This document shows, piece by piece, positions 32,913 to 40,946 of a stretch of DNA of 64,000 nucleotides. Position numbers and translations under genes: made by a program. The stretch's first letter is position 1. Each line of letters starts with the position of its first letter. The notes beneath the pieces are model-generated. The model searched no databases and was not told the DNA's origin. It worked only from the letters and a program-made list of their open reading frames with translations. The stretch lies in NCBI GenBank assembly GCA_030682835.1, contig JAUXNG010000045.1, forward strand, positions 1 to 64,000. Reading direction: 5' to 3'. This DNA comes from Hydrogenophaga sp. Its GTDB lineage: Bacteria > Pseudomonadota > Gammaproteobacteria > Burkholderiales > Burkholderiaceae_C.

Positions 32913-34742
32913 GTGGCCGATCTGATCTTTCGCCGCCCGCGCCACGCCGGTGGCCCTGTGCACCTGGTCTTCGGCGCTGGCGTCGAGGTCGAGCAGCCCG
33001 CGCCGGATCCGACCAGCGTCGAAGTCACGGTGCAACTGTCCGACCCGACGGTGACCGCGCTGGTGCTCTACGACAACCGCAACCCGCGCCGGGTGACCAC
33101 GGCCGCCGAAATGCCCCATCAGCCGGCGCAGAGCGGCGCCGCGGCCGCGGGCCTGGGCTGGGGCTTGAGCACCCCGATGATCGACCCCACCGCCACACCG
33201 TGGGGCCTTGCGCAATCCGCGCGGCGCGAGTTCGCAGCCGCATGGGACATCAGCGGCCGGCTCGCCACCGAGCGCGCCGCGCCGTGGGTGAAGGGCGTCG
33301 CACGCACACAGCAGACCGCGCTGGTGCACCAGGCCGCGCGCCCCGTGGCCGTGCAGTCGGCGGCGCGTTGGGCGCTGGCACAGGCCCTTGCTACCCAGTC
33401 CGCACTGGTGCACCAGGCCGCGCGCTCGCACGTCGCGCACGTGATCGCACCGTGGGGCCTCACCGCCCGGGTGCAGGCACTGGTCGTAGCGCGGCATGGC
33501 AGCGGCGTTGCGCGCCTGGCCGAAATGCTCATGCCCTGGCAGACCAGCCGGCCGGTGCCCCCGGGCCGAGAGGTATGGCCCAAGCCGGGCGCGGGCGCTT
33601 TCGTGCCCCGGGTGCCGACCACACGCCTCGTTTTCGCCTGCCCGCCCGCCTGGGCAGGTAGCGGCCCTGTGCACCTGCTGTTCGGCCGGGTGTGTAACCT
33701 GCCGCCCGTCCAGCCGGGGCTCGTCGTCGTTCCCGTTCGGAGTCTCTACATGATCCTCAACTCGTCTTCTCTGCGTCGCGTCGACAACAACGCATACCTG
33801 CCGGCGCTCTCGATGGGCCTGACCATCGACGCCGACTCATGGACGTGGGGTTTCAGCGCGGATCTGCCCGCCGACGCCATGCCCATGCTCAGCCGCACGT
33901 CGCAGTCCGAACCGGTCGAGGTTGAGATGGTCATCAACGGCACGGCGTACCGCGCGCTGATCGAGAACATCAGCCGCTCGCGCAGTTTCCAGAATCGCGG
34001 GCTCACGGTGCGGGGCCGCGGCCTGGCCGCCGTGCTCGACGAGCCGTTCGCACCAGTGTCCACTTTTGGCAACACCGTCGGCCGCACGGCACAACAACTG
34101 GCCGGCGACGCGCTGACGATCAACGGCGAGTCGATCGGCTGGAACATCGACTGGCAGATCGACGACTGGCTGGTGCCGGCCAACGCATGGTCGCACCAGG
34201 GTTCGATGATCTCGGCCGTCAACCGAATCGCGGCGGCTGCCGGCGGCTACCTGCAGCCGCACAACACGGCACGCACGCTGCGCGTGTTGCCGCGCTATCC
34301 GAGCGCGCCCTGGGAGTGGTCGAGCGTCGTGCCCGACTTCGAGCTGCCGGCCGCCGCGATGTCGGTCGAGACCATCGAGTGGGTCGACCGCCCAGACTTC
34401 AACCGCGTGTTCGTCGGGGGCATCAGCGCCGGCTTCAACGGCCAGGTGACGCGCACCGGCACGGCCGGCGACGTGCTGGCGCCCGCCGTGGCTGATGGCC
34501 TGATGACCGATGCCGACGCCATTCGCCAACGCGGTATCGCTGAGCTGGCCAAGGGTGGCCGCTGGGCCAACATGACGCTGCGCCTGCCCGTGCTGTCCGA
34601 GACCGGCGCCATTCCGCCCGGCAAGTTCGTGCGCTATCACGACGGCGAGGTCAACCGGCTGGGCATCACCCGCACGCTCAGCGTGCAGGATGACGGCACC
34701 GAAATTTGGCAATCTATCGGAGTTGAAGCATATGTTGCGTAA
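32913..34742 (+). CDS. Tail hub-like protein with long N-terminal extension
   Basis: 609 residues from GTG at 32913. Residues about 280-609 (SLRRVDNNAYLPALSMGLTI, DADSWTWGFSADLPADAMPM, DEPFAPVSTFGNTVGRTAQQ, IEWVDRPDFNRVFVGGISAG, RLGITRTLSVQDDGTEIWQS) resemble phage tail hub proteins. The first 280 residues are different: GPVHLVFG at 14-21 and GPVHLLFG at 251-258 flank an Ala/Gln-rich repetitive part (ALVHQAARPVAVQSAARWAL). An internal ATG at 33750 could give the hub alone. The extension may be a fused or decayed separate gene. Confidence 0.65.
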   Translation: MADLIFRRPRHAGGPVHLVFGAGVEVEQPAPDPTSVEVTVQLSDPTVTALVLYDNRNPRRVTTAAEMPHQPAQSGAAAAGLGWGLSTPMIDPTATPWGLAQSARREFAAAWDISGRLATERAAPWVKGVARTQQTALVHQAARPVAVQSAARWALAQALATQSALVHQAARSHVAHVIAPWGLTARVQALVVARHGSGVARLAEMLMPWQTSRPVPPGREVWPKPGAGAFVPRVPTTRLVFACPPAWAGSGPVHLLFGRVCNLPPVQPGLVVVPVRSLYMILNSSSLRRVDNNAYLPALSMGLTIDADSWTWGFSADLPADAMPMLSRTSQSEPVEVEMVINGTAYRALIENISRSRSFQNRGLTVRGRGLAAVLDEPFAPVSTFGNTVGRTAQQLAGDALTINGESIGWNIDWQIDDWLVPANAWSHQGSMISAVNRIAAAAGGYLQPHNTARTLRVLPRYPSAPWEWSSVVPDFELPAAAMSVETIEWVDRPDFNRVFVGGISAGFNGQVTRTGTAGDVLAPAVADGLMTDADAIRQRGIAELAKGGRWANMTLRLPVLSETGAIPPGKFVRYHDGEVNRLGITRTLSVQDDGTEIWQSIGVEAYVA

Positions 34743-34956
34743 TCCCTTCAAGGCCCTCCAGGATCTGGTCGCACGACCGGCTTTGCAGATCGGCACAGTC
34801 ACGTCAGTCAACGGCGGCGTGGCAGTCGTCGAACTGCCCGGTGGTGGGTCGATCCAGGCGCGGGGTGACGCCGACGTCGCTGACCGCGTGTTCGTGCGCG
34901 ACGGCGTCATCGAGAGCAAAGCCCCGAGCCTGCCCATCTTGACAATCGACGTCTGA
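34732..34956 (+). CDS. Small baseplate/tail-tip accessory protein
   Basis: 74 residues from the ATG at 34732, overlapping the hub gene by 11 bases. The sequence TVTSVNGGVAVVELPGGGSI, QARGDADVADRVFVRDGVIE forms an OB-like small beta barrel, as in short proteins that follow tail hub genes. GGAG lies upstream. Function inferred only from position. Confidence 0.62.
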   Translation: MLRNPFKALQDLVARPALQIGTVTSVNGGVAVVELPGGGSIQARGDADVADRVFVRDGVIESKAPSLPILTIDV

Positions 34957-34985
34957 GCGCCAGCCGCCGACAGAAAGCCCGATGC

Positions 34986-35231
34986 ATGCCGGAACACCAC
35001 GACCACCTCACGCCGGTCGCCAAGACCATCATCAACTGGTTGGCGGCGATTTTGGGCGTCGGGACGTTCGCGCAGATTGTCCCGGTGCTCGTCGGCGTGT
35101 TGTCGGCGGCGTGGATCGCCGTGCAGCTCTACGGCTACCTGCGATACGACCTGCCAGCCAAGCGCGCCAAGCTGGCCCGACTGACGCGACCCGACGCGCC
35201 GGCATGTGACACCGACATGGGGGCGCTATGA
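34986..35231 (+). CDS. Holin
   Basis: 81 residues. Hydrophobic segments at about 13-36 (TIINWLAAILGVGTFAQIVP) and 37-53 (VLVGVLSAAWIAVQLYGYL) and a charged C-terminus (AKRAKLARLTRPDAP) fit a small two-segment holin. It lies immediately before the endolysin, the standard place. With a SAR-type endolysin it may act as a pinholin. ATG at 34986 is chosen; an out-of-frame ATG lies at 34982. The stop overlaps the ATG of the 14-residue peptide. Confidence 0.7.
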   Translation: MPEHHDHLTPVAKTIINWLAAILGVGTFAQIVPVLVGVLSAAWIAVQLYGYLRYDLPAKRAKLARLTRPDAPACDTDMGAL

Positions 35232-35272
35232 TGTTCTGGCTGCTGTGGCCCTATCTGTGGTGGAGGCTGTGA
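35228..35272 (+). CDS. 14-residue Trp-rich peptide between holin and endolysin
   Basis: MMFWLLWPYLWWRL. Four of 14 residues are Trp. Its ATG overlaps the holin stop (ATGA, 35228-35231) and its TGA shares one base with the endolysin ATG (TGATG, 35270-35274), so ribosomes can pass from holin through it to endolysin. It may be a coupling leader or a membrane-active lysis modulator. It is very short and could be chance. Confidence 0.4.
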   Translation: MMFWLLWPYLWWRL

Positions 35273-35772
35273 TGCGCCACCCTCGCATGTCACTCGCTGC
35301 GCTTACCCTGAGCGCCGCCGGCCTGATCGGCATCGCGCTGCAGGAGGGCTATACCGACCACGCGATCGTTCCAACCAAGGGCGACGTGCCGACGCTGGGC
35401 TTCGGCACCACGACGCGGCCCGACGGCTCGCCGGTGCGGATGGGCGACCGAACCAACCCTGTCGAAGCCCTGCAGCGCAAGCAACGCGACCTGATCAAGT
35501 TCGAGGGCGCCATCAAGCAGTGCGTCACCGTGCAGCTGCATCAGCACGAATATGACGCCTACGTGGACATGGCCTACAACATCGGGTCGGGCGCCTTCTG
35601 CGGCTCGACCATGGTGCGCCGCCTCAACGCCGGGGACTACGAGGGCGCCTGCCGGGCGATCCTGATGTGGAACCGCGTCGGCGCCCAGCGGTGCGACGAA
35701 CCTGGCAATCGCGTGTGCTGGGGCCTGTGGCAGCGGCGGCAGAAAACCATGCAGCAGTGCATGGGCGCGTAA
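35272..35772 (+). CDS. SAR endolysin, GH24 lysozyme
   Basis: 166 residues. A weakly hydrophobic Gly/Ala-rich N-terminus (MSLAALTLSAAGLIGIAL, residues 6-23) is a signal-anchor-release sequence. It is followed by the muramidase domain: E25 in QEGYTDHAIVPTKGD (likely catalytic acid), D38 and T41, GFGTT, then EYDAYVDMAYNIGSGAFCGS and RCDEPGNRVCWGLWQRR. It cleaves peptidoglycan once released from the membrane. Six cysteines could control activation. It is the last gene before the attachment site. Confidence 0.87.
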   Translation: MRHPRMSLAALTLSAAGLIGIALQEGYTDHAIVPTKGDVPTLGFGTTTRPDGSPVRMGDRTNPVEALQRKQRDLIKFEGAIKQCVTVQLHQHEYDAYVDMAYNIGSGAFCGSTMVRRLNAGDYEGACRAILMWNRVGAQRCDEPGNRVCWGLWQRRQKTMQQCMGA

Positions 35773-35901
35773 TCGACAACGGCGCTAACGTCGAGCACGA
35801 ACAATTCATGTTGTATACTCTCGTCCAACGAAAACACGGTGACAGGCTAGACGGTTGAAATGGCGGTGATGACGTAAGTTGTTGTCCCATAACGACAAAA
35901 T

Positions 35902-35949
35902 CGGATTGCAAATCCGTCTAGCCCGGTTCGACTCCGGGTCGCGCCTCCA
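35902..35949 (+). pseudogene. 3' fragment of tRNA-Cys, probable phage attachment site
   Basis: The fragment contains an anticodon arm with GCA (CGGATTGCAAATCCG), a short variable loop, a perfect T arm (CCCGG-TTCGACT-CCGGG), the acceptor strand TCGCGCC and TCCA. No matching 5' strand (GGCGCGA) or D arm lies at the right distance upstream, and base 27 cannot pair with base 43. It is therefore a displaced 3' part, as produced when a phage integrates into a tRNA gene; the whole tRNA-Cys should stand at the left end of the prophage. Confidence 0.75.
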
Positions 35950-35975
35950 GTCACCATTGGGTGTGTAGAAAATTT

Positions 35976-36051
35976 GCGGGATTAGCTCAGTTGGTAGAGC
36001 GATACCTTGCCAAGGTATAGGTCGAGAGTTCGAGTCTCTTATCCCGCTCCA
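35976..36051 (+). tRNA. tRNA-Gly (GCC)
   Basis: 76 bases with encoded CCA. The acceptor stem pairs GCGGGAT with ATCCCGC, the anticodon loop is TTGCCAA (GCC), and the T arm is GAGAG-TTCGAGT-CTCTT. It is followed by a strong terminator. Its native promoter has probably been separated by the prophage if it was once co-transcribed with tRNA-Cys. Confidence 0.97.
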
Positions 36052-36055
36052 ATGC

Positions 36056-36088
36056 GAAAAAAAAGGAAGCTCAGCTTCCTTTTTTTTC
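36056..36088 (+). terminator. Rho-independent terminator after tRNA-Gly
   Basis: Two perfect 15-base arms (36056-36070 and 36074-36088) surround a 3-base TCA loop, with GGAAGC/GCTTCC core and eight T. It ends the tRNA transcript. Confidence 0.92.
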
Positions 36089-36121
36089 GTCTGTATCGCC
36101 TCTCACCACCCTTACAGCCCC

Positions 36122-37069
36122 ATGATTCCAGCCGCAAGCATCGGCCTGCTGGCCGCGGTAGTGACAGTTGTCATCTGGACGTCCTTCATCGTCATTGCCC
36201 GCGCCTCGGCGGGGCTCAACCTGTTGCCGCTGGACATTGCGTGGCTGCGCATCGTAGGCGCCAGCACCGTCTTGCTTCCCTGGTCGCTCTGGCTGGTGCG
36301 CAGAAACAGGACGGCTCGCACAAGCTCGTCGCTGGGCGGGCTCTCGCCCCTTTCCTGGCGCATGACCGCCCTGGTTGGCTTCTTCGGTGGTCTGCTTTAC
36401 GCCGTGCTGGCCTATGCCGGCTTCTTTTTCGCACCGGCCGCGCATGCAGCGGTGCTCATGCCGGGCAGCCTCCCCCTCTGGACGACGCTGCTGGCCATGT
36501 TGCTGCTCGGGGAGCGCCCCGGCCCAGCGCGCATGCTGGGCCTGGCGTGCATCCTTGCGGGTGGGCTGCTGGTCGGTGGGGCCAGCTTGCTCAAAGCCTT
36601 TGACGGTGGCGAAGTCTGGAAGGGCGATCTGCTGTTCATGGGTGCGGCCTTGTGCTGGTCGGTGTACAGCGTGCTGGTGCGCCGACACGCACTGGACCCC
36701 GTACACACGACCATGGCGATCACGGCCTTTGCGTGCGTCAGCTTCGTCCCGCTCTACGCCATCGGCGCGTGGCAAGGCTGGGTGCCGAGCCAGCTCGGCC
36801 ATGCGCCGGTGTCGGAGTTGCTGTTTCAGGCGGCCTTTCAGGGTGTGGGGTCGGTCGTGATTTCGGGTATCACCTTCACCCTGATGATCCGGCACTTCGG
36901 GCCGGTCCGATCGACGATGATCACTGCACTCGTGCCCGGACTGTCGGCGCTGGGCGCAGTGGCGGTGCTGGGTGAGCCACTGAGTGCCAACCTCCTGCTC
37001 GGCCTGGCGCTGGTGACCCTGGGCATCGTTTTCGGCGTGCGCCCGGCACCTGCGAGAATAGCGGGCTGA
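36122..37069 (+). CDS. EamA/DMT family transporter
   Basis: 315 residues with about ten hydrophobic segments in two homologous halves, the layout of the drug/metabolite transporter superfamily (EamA). Typical features are the N-terminal WTSFIVIARASAGLNLLPLD, the first-half LYAVLAYAGFFFAPAAHAAV, MPGSLPLWTTLLAMLLLGER, and the second-half GDLLFMGAALCWSVYSVLVR, ALVPGLSALGAVAVLGEPLS. It is an inner-membrane exporter of unknown substrate. It lies alone between two tRNA genes. Confidence 0.88.
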   Translation: MIPAASIGLLAAVVTVVIWTSFIVIARASAGLNLLPLDIAWLRIVGASTVLLPWSLWLVRRNRTARTSSSLGGLSPLSWRMTALVGFFGGLLYAVLAYAGFFFAPAAHAAVLMPGSLPLWTTLLAMLLLGERPGPARMLGLACILAGGLLVGGASLLKAFDGGEVWKGDLLFMGAALCWSVYSVLVRRHALDPVHTTMAITAFACVSFVPLYAIGAWQGWVPSQLGHAPVSELLFQAAFQGVGSVVISGITFTLMIRHFGPVRSTMITALVPGLSALGAVAVLGEPLSANLLLGLALVTLGIVFGVRPAPARIAG

Positions 37070-37085
37070 CGCTGCTGCGTCGCGT

Positions 37086-37173
37086 GCCTCGATGGTGAAA
37101 TTGGTAGACACAGCGGACTTAAAATCCGCCGCCTGTAACGGGCGTACCGGTTCGATTCCGGTTCGAGGCACCA
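37086..37173 (+). tRNA. tRNA-Leu (UAA)
   Basis: 88 bases with encoded CCA. The acceptor stem pairs GCCTCGA with TCGAGGC, the anticodon loop is CTTAAAA (TAA), there is a long variable arm (GCCTGTAACGGGC), and the T arm is ACCGG-TTCGATT-CCGGT. Confidence 0.97.
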
Positions 37174-37211
37174 CTAGGTTTTTTACGCTTTCACCGGTAC
37201 AGTAAGTTTTC

Positions 37212-37835
37212 ATGACCCGATACAACGCACCCTTCGAGATCCATGTGCACGGCGATGTGCCGCTGCGCGAGGATGTCGTGTTCAGCCAGATCCAGGATGC
37301 GCTCAAGCCCCTGTGGCAGTACGCGGGCGCCCGTTCCCTGGCGGCCGCCGCCGAGAGCACATACGAAGACGAGCCCGGCATCCGTTTCGATGCGGCGGCC
37401 CATGTGCTGCAGATGTGCTGGACCGTTCCGGGTGGCGATGATTTCCGTCAGGTGATCGAAGAGGCCTGCATGGGCCTGAACGAAATCGCATCGGCGGGCG
37501 CGCCCCTTGAGGTGTCGTTCTACGACACCGAGTTCGATGAAGAGGACGAATCCTCGGAAGAAGAAGCCCGTGATGACTTCATGATGTGCTTTGTGGGCCC
37601 GACGCCTGCGGCCATCATGCAGGTTCAGCGCGACCTGCTGGTGCAGGATGTGGTGAACATCATGGAGCGCCATTTCGACGCCTCCGAACTCGGCGACGTG
37701 GTGGGTGCGATCGACAAGCTCTTCACCGAGCGCTTTGACGCACTGGTGAACTCCATGCAGCTGGGCCGCCCACCGCGCGGTCATGGCGGTCCATCGGGCC
37801 ACGGCGGTCCCCGCAAGCCGCGCCACCTGCACTGA
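37212..37835 (+). CDS. Conserved hypothetical protein (Comamonadaceae-type)
   Basis: 207 residues. The N-terminus is an alpha/beta region (FEIHVHGDVPLREDVVFSQI, QDALKPLWQYAGARSLAAAA), the middle is acidic (FDEEDESSEEEARDDFMMCF) and the C-terminus is a Gly/His-rich basic tail (PRGHGGPSGHGGPRKPRHLH) that might bind metal or nucleic acid. I believe it belongs to a conserved domain of unknown function in this family of bacteria (DUF6806), but no role is known. It is a single gene, following tRNA-Leu. Confidence 0.72.
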   Translation: MTRYNAPFEIHVHGDVPLREDVVFSQIQDALKPLWQYAGARSLAAAAESTYEDEPGIRFDAAAHVLQMCWTVPGGDDFRQVIEEACMGLNEIASAGAPLEVSFYDTEFDEEDESSEEEARDDFMMCFVGPTPAAIMQVQRDLLVQDVVNIMERHFDASELGDVVGAIDKLFTERFDALVNSMQLGRPPRGHGGPSGHGGPRKPRHLH

Positions 37836-37892
37836 AGCAAACCGGCACGGGCCCGCAGACCCTTGCCAGGGGCCTGCCGCCTTCTGCGGTGT

Positions 37893-38303
37893 TCAGTAGG
37901 CCAGCATGCGCGGCAGATCTTTGGCCTGTTCCACCCACTTGGTCACCTCGGCCTCAGAGGGCACTCGGCGCACCAGCGGACGCTTGGCGTTCAGCTCCGC
38001 CATGGCCGCCGTCAGGTTGTCGGCACGGCGCCGGGCCAGCTCAGGCACGGTGTCAACGCCGGCCGCTTCGAGCAGTTCGGCGTATTCAGAGCCGATGCCG
38101 TTGACACGGTACAGATCAACCATGTTGGCAAACTTCAGAATCTGCTGCGGCGTGAGCTCTGCCTTGGCAGCCAGGGCTTTGCGCTGGGCCGGGGTTTTGG
38201 CCTGCGCCAGCATGGTGTCGGTGTCGGGCACACCGGCGGCGCGCAGTTTGGCGGAAATGACGGGACCAATGCCTTCCACGTCGTCGATCTTCTTGTTGGC
38301 CAT
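37893..38303 (-). CDS. Helix-hairpin-helix DUF4332 protein
   Basis: 136 residues. Two helix-hairpin-helix units: IDDVEGIGPVISAKLRAAGV (residues about 6-25) and VNGIGSEYAELLEAAGVDTV (about 67-86), the DUF4332 pattern. Such proteins may bind DNA non-specifically; the actual role is unknown. It converges on the preceding gene and lies 130 bases downstream of murI on the same strand. Confidence 0.82.
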   Translation of the reverse strand: MANKKIDDVEGIGPVISAKLRAAGVPDTDTMLAQAKTPAQRKALAAKAELTPQQILKFANMVDLYRVNGIGSEYAELLEAAGVDTVPELARRRADNLTAAMAELNAKRPLVRRVPSEAEVTKWVEQAKDLPRMLAY

Positions 38304-38433
38304 GCCTGTGTCCTTTGCGTTAAGGGTGCGACCACCGGGCGGTGGTCAGGCCACAATGTACTGAATTGGTTTGATTTTTTCCAGAGGTGACCCCACGTCG
38401 CGTGCAGCTCGTCACGCCATGGTCGCTCAAATG

Positions 38434-39246
38434 TCAGAAGGGCAGCGCGTTCACGGGCTCGCGCCTGCCCAGCCAACGATCGGCGGCATTCGACAGGGCG
38501 TCCGGCGGGCCACTGCTCAGCAGCAGCAGGGGCGCAGGCCCGGCCGGTTCATGGGCGAACGCATCCAGTGGCAGAACGGCTCGCGTGCGCCGCGCCACCG
38601 GGGCGCCGGTTTCGACCAGCGCGACCGCTGGTCCGCACAGCTCTGCAAGGAGGTGGGCAGCGAATGGGTAATGCGTGCAACCCAGCACCAGCGCGTCAAT
38701 GGGCGGCAGGTCCGGGTTAGAGCGGTGCAGCTCGGCCAGGTAATGGACGCATAGCCGGCGCGTCCGCGCTTCGTCGAAGCACTCGATGGCGTCGGCCAGG
38801 CCCTCGCAGGCCTGAACACTGAAATGCACACGCTGGCTGGCGCCTGCCTCTGCGCTGCTGAGCAAGCGCTGAAAGCGCCCGCTGTGCACCGTGCCCGTGG
38901 TGGCAAGCACGCCGACATGCCCCGTGCGTGTCATCAGGGCCGCTGGCTTGAGGGCTGGTTCGACGCCCACCACCGGCAGCCCGGCATGCCCTGCACGCAA
39001 GGCATCCACCGCATGCGCCGTTGCGGTGTTGCAGGCGACGACCAGCGCGTCGATGGCGTGATCGCTGCGCAGTTGCCGCGTGATGTGCAGGGCACGGTCC
39101 AGCACCTCGGACGGTGGACGTGCGCCATAGGGCGCATGCGCGCTGTCAGAGACATAGACGAAGCGCGCTTCGGGGATCTCGGCCAGCAGGGCGCGCAGCA
39201 CGCTCAGGCCGCCCACCCCGCTGTCGAAAACGCCGATGGTCTTCAA
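38434..39246 (-). CDS. murI: Glutamate racemase
   Basis: 270 residues, normal length. It converts L- to D-glutamate for peptidoglycan. The N-terminal FDSGVGGLSVLRAL, the first catalytic Cys C72 in ACNTAT, and the second Cys C190 in LGCTHYPF are all present. It is encoded just downstream of the class I fumarase on the same strand with a seven-base gap, so the two are probably co-transcribed. Confidence 0.95.
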   Translation of the reverse strand: MKTIGVFDSGVGGLSVLRALLAEIPEARFVYVSDSAHAPYGARPPSEVLDRALHITRQLRSDHAIDALVVACNTATAHAVDALRAGHAGLPVVGVEPALKPAALMTRTGHVGVLATTGTVHSGRFQRLLSSAEAGASQRVHFSVQACEGLADAIECFDEARTRRLCVHYLAELHRSNPDLPPIDALVLGCTHYPFAAHLLAELCGPAVALVETGAPVARRTRAVLPLDAFAHEPAGPAPLLLLSSGPPDALSNAADRWLGRREPVNALPF

Positions 39247-39253
39247 GCGCTCA

Positions 39254-40807
39254 TCAGGCCGAGGCGACGGGGATGCCCTTGAACTCGCCGGTGGCGATGC
39301 GCTGGCTCCACTCGGCCGGCCCTGTGATGTGGGCGCTGGTGCCGCCGGCGTCCACCGCCACGGTCACGGGCATGTCCACCACATCGAATTCGTAGATGGC
39401 CTCCATGCCCAGGTCGGCAAAACCCACCACCTTCGCGGTCTTGATGGCCTTGGACACCAGGTAGGCCGCACCGCCCACCGCCATGAGGTAGGCCGACTGG
39501 TGCTTCTTGATGGCCTCGATGGCCACCGGGCCGCGCTCGGCCTTGCCGATCATGGCGATCAGGCCGGTCTTGGCCAGCATCATCTCGGTGAAGCCGTCCA
39601 TGCGCGTGGCGGTGGTGGGGCCGGCGGGGCCCACGGCCTCGTCGCGCACCGGGTCGACCGGCCCAACGTAATAGATGACGCGGTTGGTGAAGTCCACCGG
39701 CAGCGATTCGCCCTTGGCCAGCATGTCCTGAATACGCTTGTGCGCGGCGTCACGGCCGGTGAGCATCTTGCCGTTGAGCAGCAGGGTCTGGCCCGGCTTC
39801 CAGCTGGCCACCTCGGCGGGGGTGAGCGTGTCGAGGTTGACGCGCTGGCTCTTCTGGGTGTCGGGTGTCCAGTCGACGTTGGGCCACAGGTCCAGGCTGG
39901 GCGGCGTGATGTAGACCGGGCCGCTGCCGTCGAGCACGAAGTGTGCGTGGCGCGTCGCTGCGCAGTTGGGGATCATGGCCACGGGCTTGCTGGCGGCGTG
40001 GGTGGGGTACATCTTGATCTTCACGTCGAGCACGGTGGTCAGACCACCCAGGCCCTGCGCACCGATGCCGAGCGCGTTGACCTTCTCGAACAGCTCCAGG
40101 CGCATCTCTTCCACCTTGCTGAGCTTCTCGCCCTTGCTGGCCTTGGCCTGCAGCTCGTGCATGTCCAGGTCATCCATCAGGCTTTCCTTGGCCATGAGCA
40201 CCGCCTTCTCCGCGGTGCCGCCAATGCCGATGCCCAGCATGCCGGGCGGGCACCAGCCGGCGCCCATGGTGGGCACGGTCTTGAGTACCCAGTCGACCAC
40301 GCTGTCACCCGGGTTGAGCATGACCATCTTGCTCTTGTTCTCGGAGCCGCCGCCCTTGGCCGCCACGGTCACTTCCACGGTGTTGCCGGGCACGATTTCG
40401 GTGAAGATCACCGCGGGGGTGTTGTCCTTGGTGTTCTTGCGGTCGAACTGCGGATCCGCCACCACGCTGGCGCGCAGCGTGTTGTCGGGGTGGTTGTAGC
40501 CCTGGCGCACGCCTTCGTTGATCGCGTCGTCCAGGCTGCCCGTGAAGCCGTCCCAGCGCACGTCCATGCCCACTTTCAGGAACACGTTCACGATGCCGGT
40601 GTCCTGGCAGATCGGACGGTGGCCGGTGGCGCTCATCTTGCTGTTGGTGAGGATCTGCGCGATGGCGTCCTTGGCGGCCGGGCTCTGCTCACGCTCGTAG
40701 GCACGTGCCAGGTGGGCGATGTAGTCGGCCGGGTGGTAGTAGCTGATGTACTGCAGGGCGGCGGCGACGGATTCGATCAGGTCGGTCTGGCGGATGCTCG
40801 TGGTCAT
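39254..40807 (-). CDS. fumA: Class I fumarate hydratase (4Fe-4S)
   Basis: 517 residues from the ATG at 40807. It interconverts fumarate and malate in the TCA cycle. The three cluster cysteines lie in PICQDTG, AGWCPPGM and IPNCAATRHAHF; the C-terminal beta domain follows (GRDAAHKRIQDMLAKGESLP). The frame is open further upstream into the divergent gene, but the family start is MTTSIRQTDL. It is divergent from the class II fumarase (139 bases apart) and precedes murI. Confidence 0.94.
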   Translation of the reverse strand: MTTSIRQTDLIESVAAALQYISYYHPADYIAHLARAYEREQSPAAKDAIAQILTNSKMSATGHRPICQDTGIVNVFLKVGMDVRWDGFTGSLDDAINEGVRQGYNHPDNTLRASVVADPQFDRKNTKDNTPAVIFTEIVPGNTVEVTVAAKGGGSENKSKMVMLNPGDSVVDWVLKTVPTMGAGWCPPGMLGIGIGGTAEKAVLMAKESLMDDLDMHELQAKASKGEKLSKVEEMRLELFEKVNALGIGAQGLGGLTTVLDVKIKMYPTHAASKPVAMIPNCAATRHAHFVLDGSGPVYITPPSLDLWPNVDWTPDTQKSQRVNLDTLTPAEVASWKPGQTLLLNGKMLTGRDAAHKRIQDMLAKGESLPVDFTNRVIYYVGPVDPVRDEAVGPAGPTTATRMDGFTEMMLAKTGLIAMIGKAERGPVAIEAIKKHQSAYLMAVGGAAYLVSKAIKTAKVVGFADLGMEAIYEFDVVDMPVTVAVDAGGTSAHITGPAEWSQRIATGEFKGIPVASA

Positions 40808-40946
40808 GGCGTGGGGCGGAGGTTTTGACGAGAGGGGCAGCACCGCGGGCACGGTGGATGCCGGGCCTGGGGTCTGCGACAGTAAACGCAACCTGCTATT
40901 TTGACAGGTCGATTCTTTTCGCCCGCTGACGCCCTGGAGTCCCGCC

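Larger units (their letters stand above)
1..35949. mobile_element. Partial lambda-type siphovirus prophage
   Basis: The gene order is that of a lambdoid siphovirus: divergent repressor/Cro, replication, small and large terminase, gpW, portal, protease, decoration protein, capsid, tail tube, tape measure, tail tip, holin and endolysin. The right boundary is a 3' tRNA-Cys fragment immediately before host tRNA-Gly. No integrase or excisionase is visible, so the left end should lie outside the window. All structural and lysis genes I recognise have open frames, so the element may be functional, but completeness cannot be judged from here. Confidence 0.93.

Noticed and set aside
35862-35949. A complete tRNA-Cys with an unusual D arm
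   Set aside because: It would need 14 extra bases in the D region, acceptor pairing fails at two positions and base pair 27-43 is lost. A displaced 3' fragment explains it better.
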